A stretch of DNA of 64,000 nt. It comes from Chrysaora quinquecirrha (lineage: Eukaryota; Cnidaria; Scyphozoa; Semaeostomeae; Pelagiidae). Positions 62,401 through 64,000 of the stretch are shown here, one piece after another (positions within the stretch are counted from its first letter, which is position 1; each line of letters opens with the position of its first letter). The translations under genes were made by a program, and so were the position numbers. Where the stretch lies: the NCBI GenBank assembly GCA_014526335.1, contig JACTAT010000276.1, positions 124,001-188,000 on the forward strand, written 5' to 3'. The notes under the pieces were generated by a model, which was not told the origin of the DNA, searched no databases, and saw only the letters and a list, made by a program, of their open reading frames with translations.

Positions 62401-63539
62401 TTCTTCGTCTTCCTGTTTACTCTTTAATCGATCCAATGTCTTAGAGTGGGTATATGTATCGTAGCACTTTTGATGAAACTCTAACTCGCGAACTACTGCA
62501 GGGTCACCATTTAGCAATTTAATGACGTCAGCATCTTTCCGTACTTCACTAAAAATTAGTGCAGAAGGTTGAAGAGTAGCTAGTTAAGGTTTCTGTTTTT
62601 TCATTAAAAAATGAATAGAGATAATAAAACTTGTTTCTTACAAAGTACTTTTCGATCAATAGAACAGAAAACAGACACTAAAATCTCGAGAGGAGGTCAG
62701 ACGTGAGGTAGCTAATTCACTCCTTGCAGGTCTCGTAAATTTTAGCTAGAAAGCTGAATGTTGCGAGAAAATCCTTTTGTTTCAACGGAAATCTCGCAAA
62801 ATTTTTTTAAGAGTGAAATGCCCCTCGTGGTTAGATGAGATACATATGTTAGAACAATACCTTGCAGTTTTTACTTTAGCCAGTGCATGATCACTATCTC
62901 CAAATTTTCGAAGCTTTGACAGACGATTATTTACATGAATGATACAGGTTTCCTTCTTATTCTTTTTAGACGGTGAGATTCTTAGGCGATGAACAGGAGT
63001 CGTAGCCATTTTTTAGGTCACCATCATCGCTGTTCTTTTTGCTTGAATATTACCGCAGTTTTCGATTGCATTACGTAACCACACAATGTTAACATTGCGA
63101 CCTGTCAGGGGGTTCTAGAACATTATGGTCTTGCAATTTAAAAACAACAGCACATTAATTCAAGGAGAATGAAACACAAAAATTGAAATGTTATTACATA
63201 AGCGTTGTTGAATAGACAAATTATTGTTTTTCTACTTTCGTATGTTTTTAGAGATGTTATCTGTCAATTTTATTTTTCTGATAAACCCCCGTGGTTACGT
63301 TTGAATATTTTCGAACGCGGGATTCTTTCAAAGCAAAGCATGACAGATCAGCGAAGGGGAATTACACGGTGGAAATACGAATTTGTTTTCCTTCAATACT
63401 TCGTCCTTAAAGGATATTTGGATGGCCGGTAACGTTTTTCTAGCTTTTTGATACATAAACTTCATGTTTTTGCCACTTTCGGAATGTCCGCTAATTTTGC
63501 ACTGTTTCCCATTTTTTCATGTCACCAGCTACCTGTCTA
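56419..63539 (-). mobile_element. ~7.1-kb TIR DNA transposon, Academ-like (XPG-nuclease type)
   Basis: The ends are inverted repeats. From 56421, GACAGGCAGCTGGTGACATG continues ~39 bp; the reverse complement from 63537 gives GACAGGTAGCTGGTGACATG continuing ~39 bp, 34 of 39 identical by eye. If the ends are taken as TAGACAGG (56419 and 63539), both are flanked by CTT (56416-56418, 63540-63542), a 3-bp target duplication. If they start at GACAGG, the flank is TA. Similarity stops sharply outside. The interior is filled by one spliced minus-strand gene. As recalled, Academ transposons have 3-4-bp duplications and some encode an XPG-like nuclease, so this assignment is plausible but unverified. 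Confidence 0.75.
56778..63009 (-). CDS. Transposon protein: N-terminal Cys/His domain plus C-terminal FEN1/XPG-like nuclease, 10 exons, two frameshifts
   Basis: Exons in order: 62861-63009, 62316-62548, 61163-62230, 60416-60890, 60181-60331, 59896-60082, 59457-59776, 58436-59148, 57889-58343, 56778-57806; about 1,590 codons. Zinc-type motifs: ELEFHQKCYDTY (exon 2), FECCICF and ELHYHRSCYKDL (exon 3). The middle has VPSWKGFNYLIHP, GAFHTSC...AVIGKRF, NWELHLEATRRMIPWFFAYD and IEQTINREQKCHGGIKG. Exons 9-10 match a 5' nuclease: YDGM near the start, YKQDSIKSFERERRG, EEADT (~1265), TVDSD (~1291) and GGDYTSAFHGVGK (~1349). A Cys-rich cluster and an acidic tail end it. Exon 4 lacks one T in a homopolymer (60658-60664), and exon 6 lacks one base near 59970; with both allowed for, all phases join. 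Intron 5 uses a GC-AG donor. The same architecture is multicopy in cnidarians and molluscs (recalled). This copy is probably defective unless these are read errors. Confidence 0.8.
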
Positions 63540-64000
63540 CTTCAGACCATTATCAGACATGCAATTTTCTGGCTATGTACTGCTAATTGTTACAAACTTT
63601 TAATCATGAAAAGCGTAAATAAAGTCGAAAGCGTGGTATCTGATAAACATTGGAGATTATGATAGCGACACCTGCAGTCAAATAGAAACAAATTACGTTT
63701 TTGAAAAATGCCAGACTTCTTTGAATGTCAGATATTAGCTATGCATTCATAGAAATGTATGCATTTGTCCATGATACCAGGCAGGAAGACGAACCTCCTA
63801 CGCTGGAGCCTGCAGTCTGTAACATGTTCAAAATAGTGTTTCTAAAGTACTCCTTTCCTCGGTTTTCCCGACTTATAAAAAATTGTGTTTAAATGCTCTT
63901 AGCGGCATTTGGTGTAACTAACCTAAGGGTTTCTATCAAAAGGCATCGGTAAATTGGGTGACACCTATCAATGGCGACACCTCAAATGGTTCAAATTGAC
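63540..64000. other. Flank beyond the transposon
   Basis: AT-rich sequence with no ORF, repeat or RNA gene that I can support. Confidence 0.4.

Overview
The window is eukaryotic. It is AT-rich and has spliced genes with GT-AG introns whose exon phases match human orthologues, plus tRNA-derived SINEs, DNA-transposon MITEs and a satellite array. It suggests an invertebrate animal. A cnidarian or another slowly evolving early metazoan is my best guess (inference from human-like NEK2 and FBXO11 exon structures and the repeat-family protein at 57-63 kb, not from a marker gene).

Layout. Bases ~572-22,440 form a left arm holding NEK2 (+, 8 exons), a truncated SMIM12 (-) and the first six exons of FBXO11 (+). 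FBXO11 then continues alone through 22.4-31.2 kb (exons 7-17, the beta-helix repeats). Bases 31,511-32,010 are exactly 500 N. From 32,011 to ~54,178 the left arm is repeated in reverse complement: FBXO11 exons 1-6 (-), complete SMIM12 (+), NEK2 (-). The two ~22-kb arms are close copies but not identical. They differ by at least five transposon insertions with clean empty sites in the other arm, by satellite copy number, by a ~0.54-kb deletion that cuts SMIM12 in the left arm, and by a 1-base deletion in NEK2 exon 2 in the right arm. The simplest reading is two haplotypes of one locus scaffolded head to head across an arbitrary gap. A real inverted duplication is the alternative.

Right of the arm (54.2-64 kb) is sequence seen once. 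It holds a single-exon cystine-knot hormone gene resembling glycoprotein hormone alpha-2 (-), then a ~7.1-kb DNA transposon (56,419-63,539). The transposon is bounded by ~39-bp inverted repeats and carries one 10-exon gene of about 1,590 codons. Its C-terminal third carries the acidic motifs of a FEN1/XPG-type 5' nuclease, and its N-terminus has Cys/His zinc-binding motifs. Together with a possible 3-bp target duplication this points to an Academ-like (XPG-bearing) transposon. It is the most unusual system in the window. The copy has two probable single-base frameshifts.

Functionally, NEK2 is a centrosomal mitotic kinase, SMIM12 a small membrane protein, FBXO11 the substrate-recognition subunit of an SCF ubiquitin ligase, and the GPA2-like gene a secreted hormone subunit. 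They are neighbours rather than an operon. FBXO11 is incomplete here: one beta-helix exon (~218 nt) between exons 13 and 14 is not found, and the C-terminal UBR zinc-finger exons are lost at the gap.
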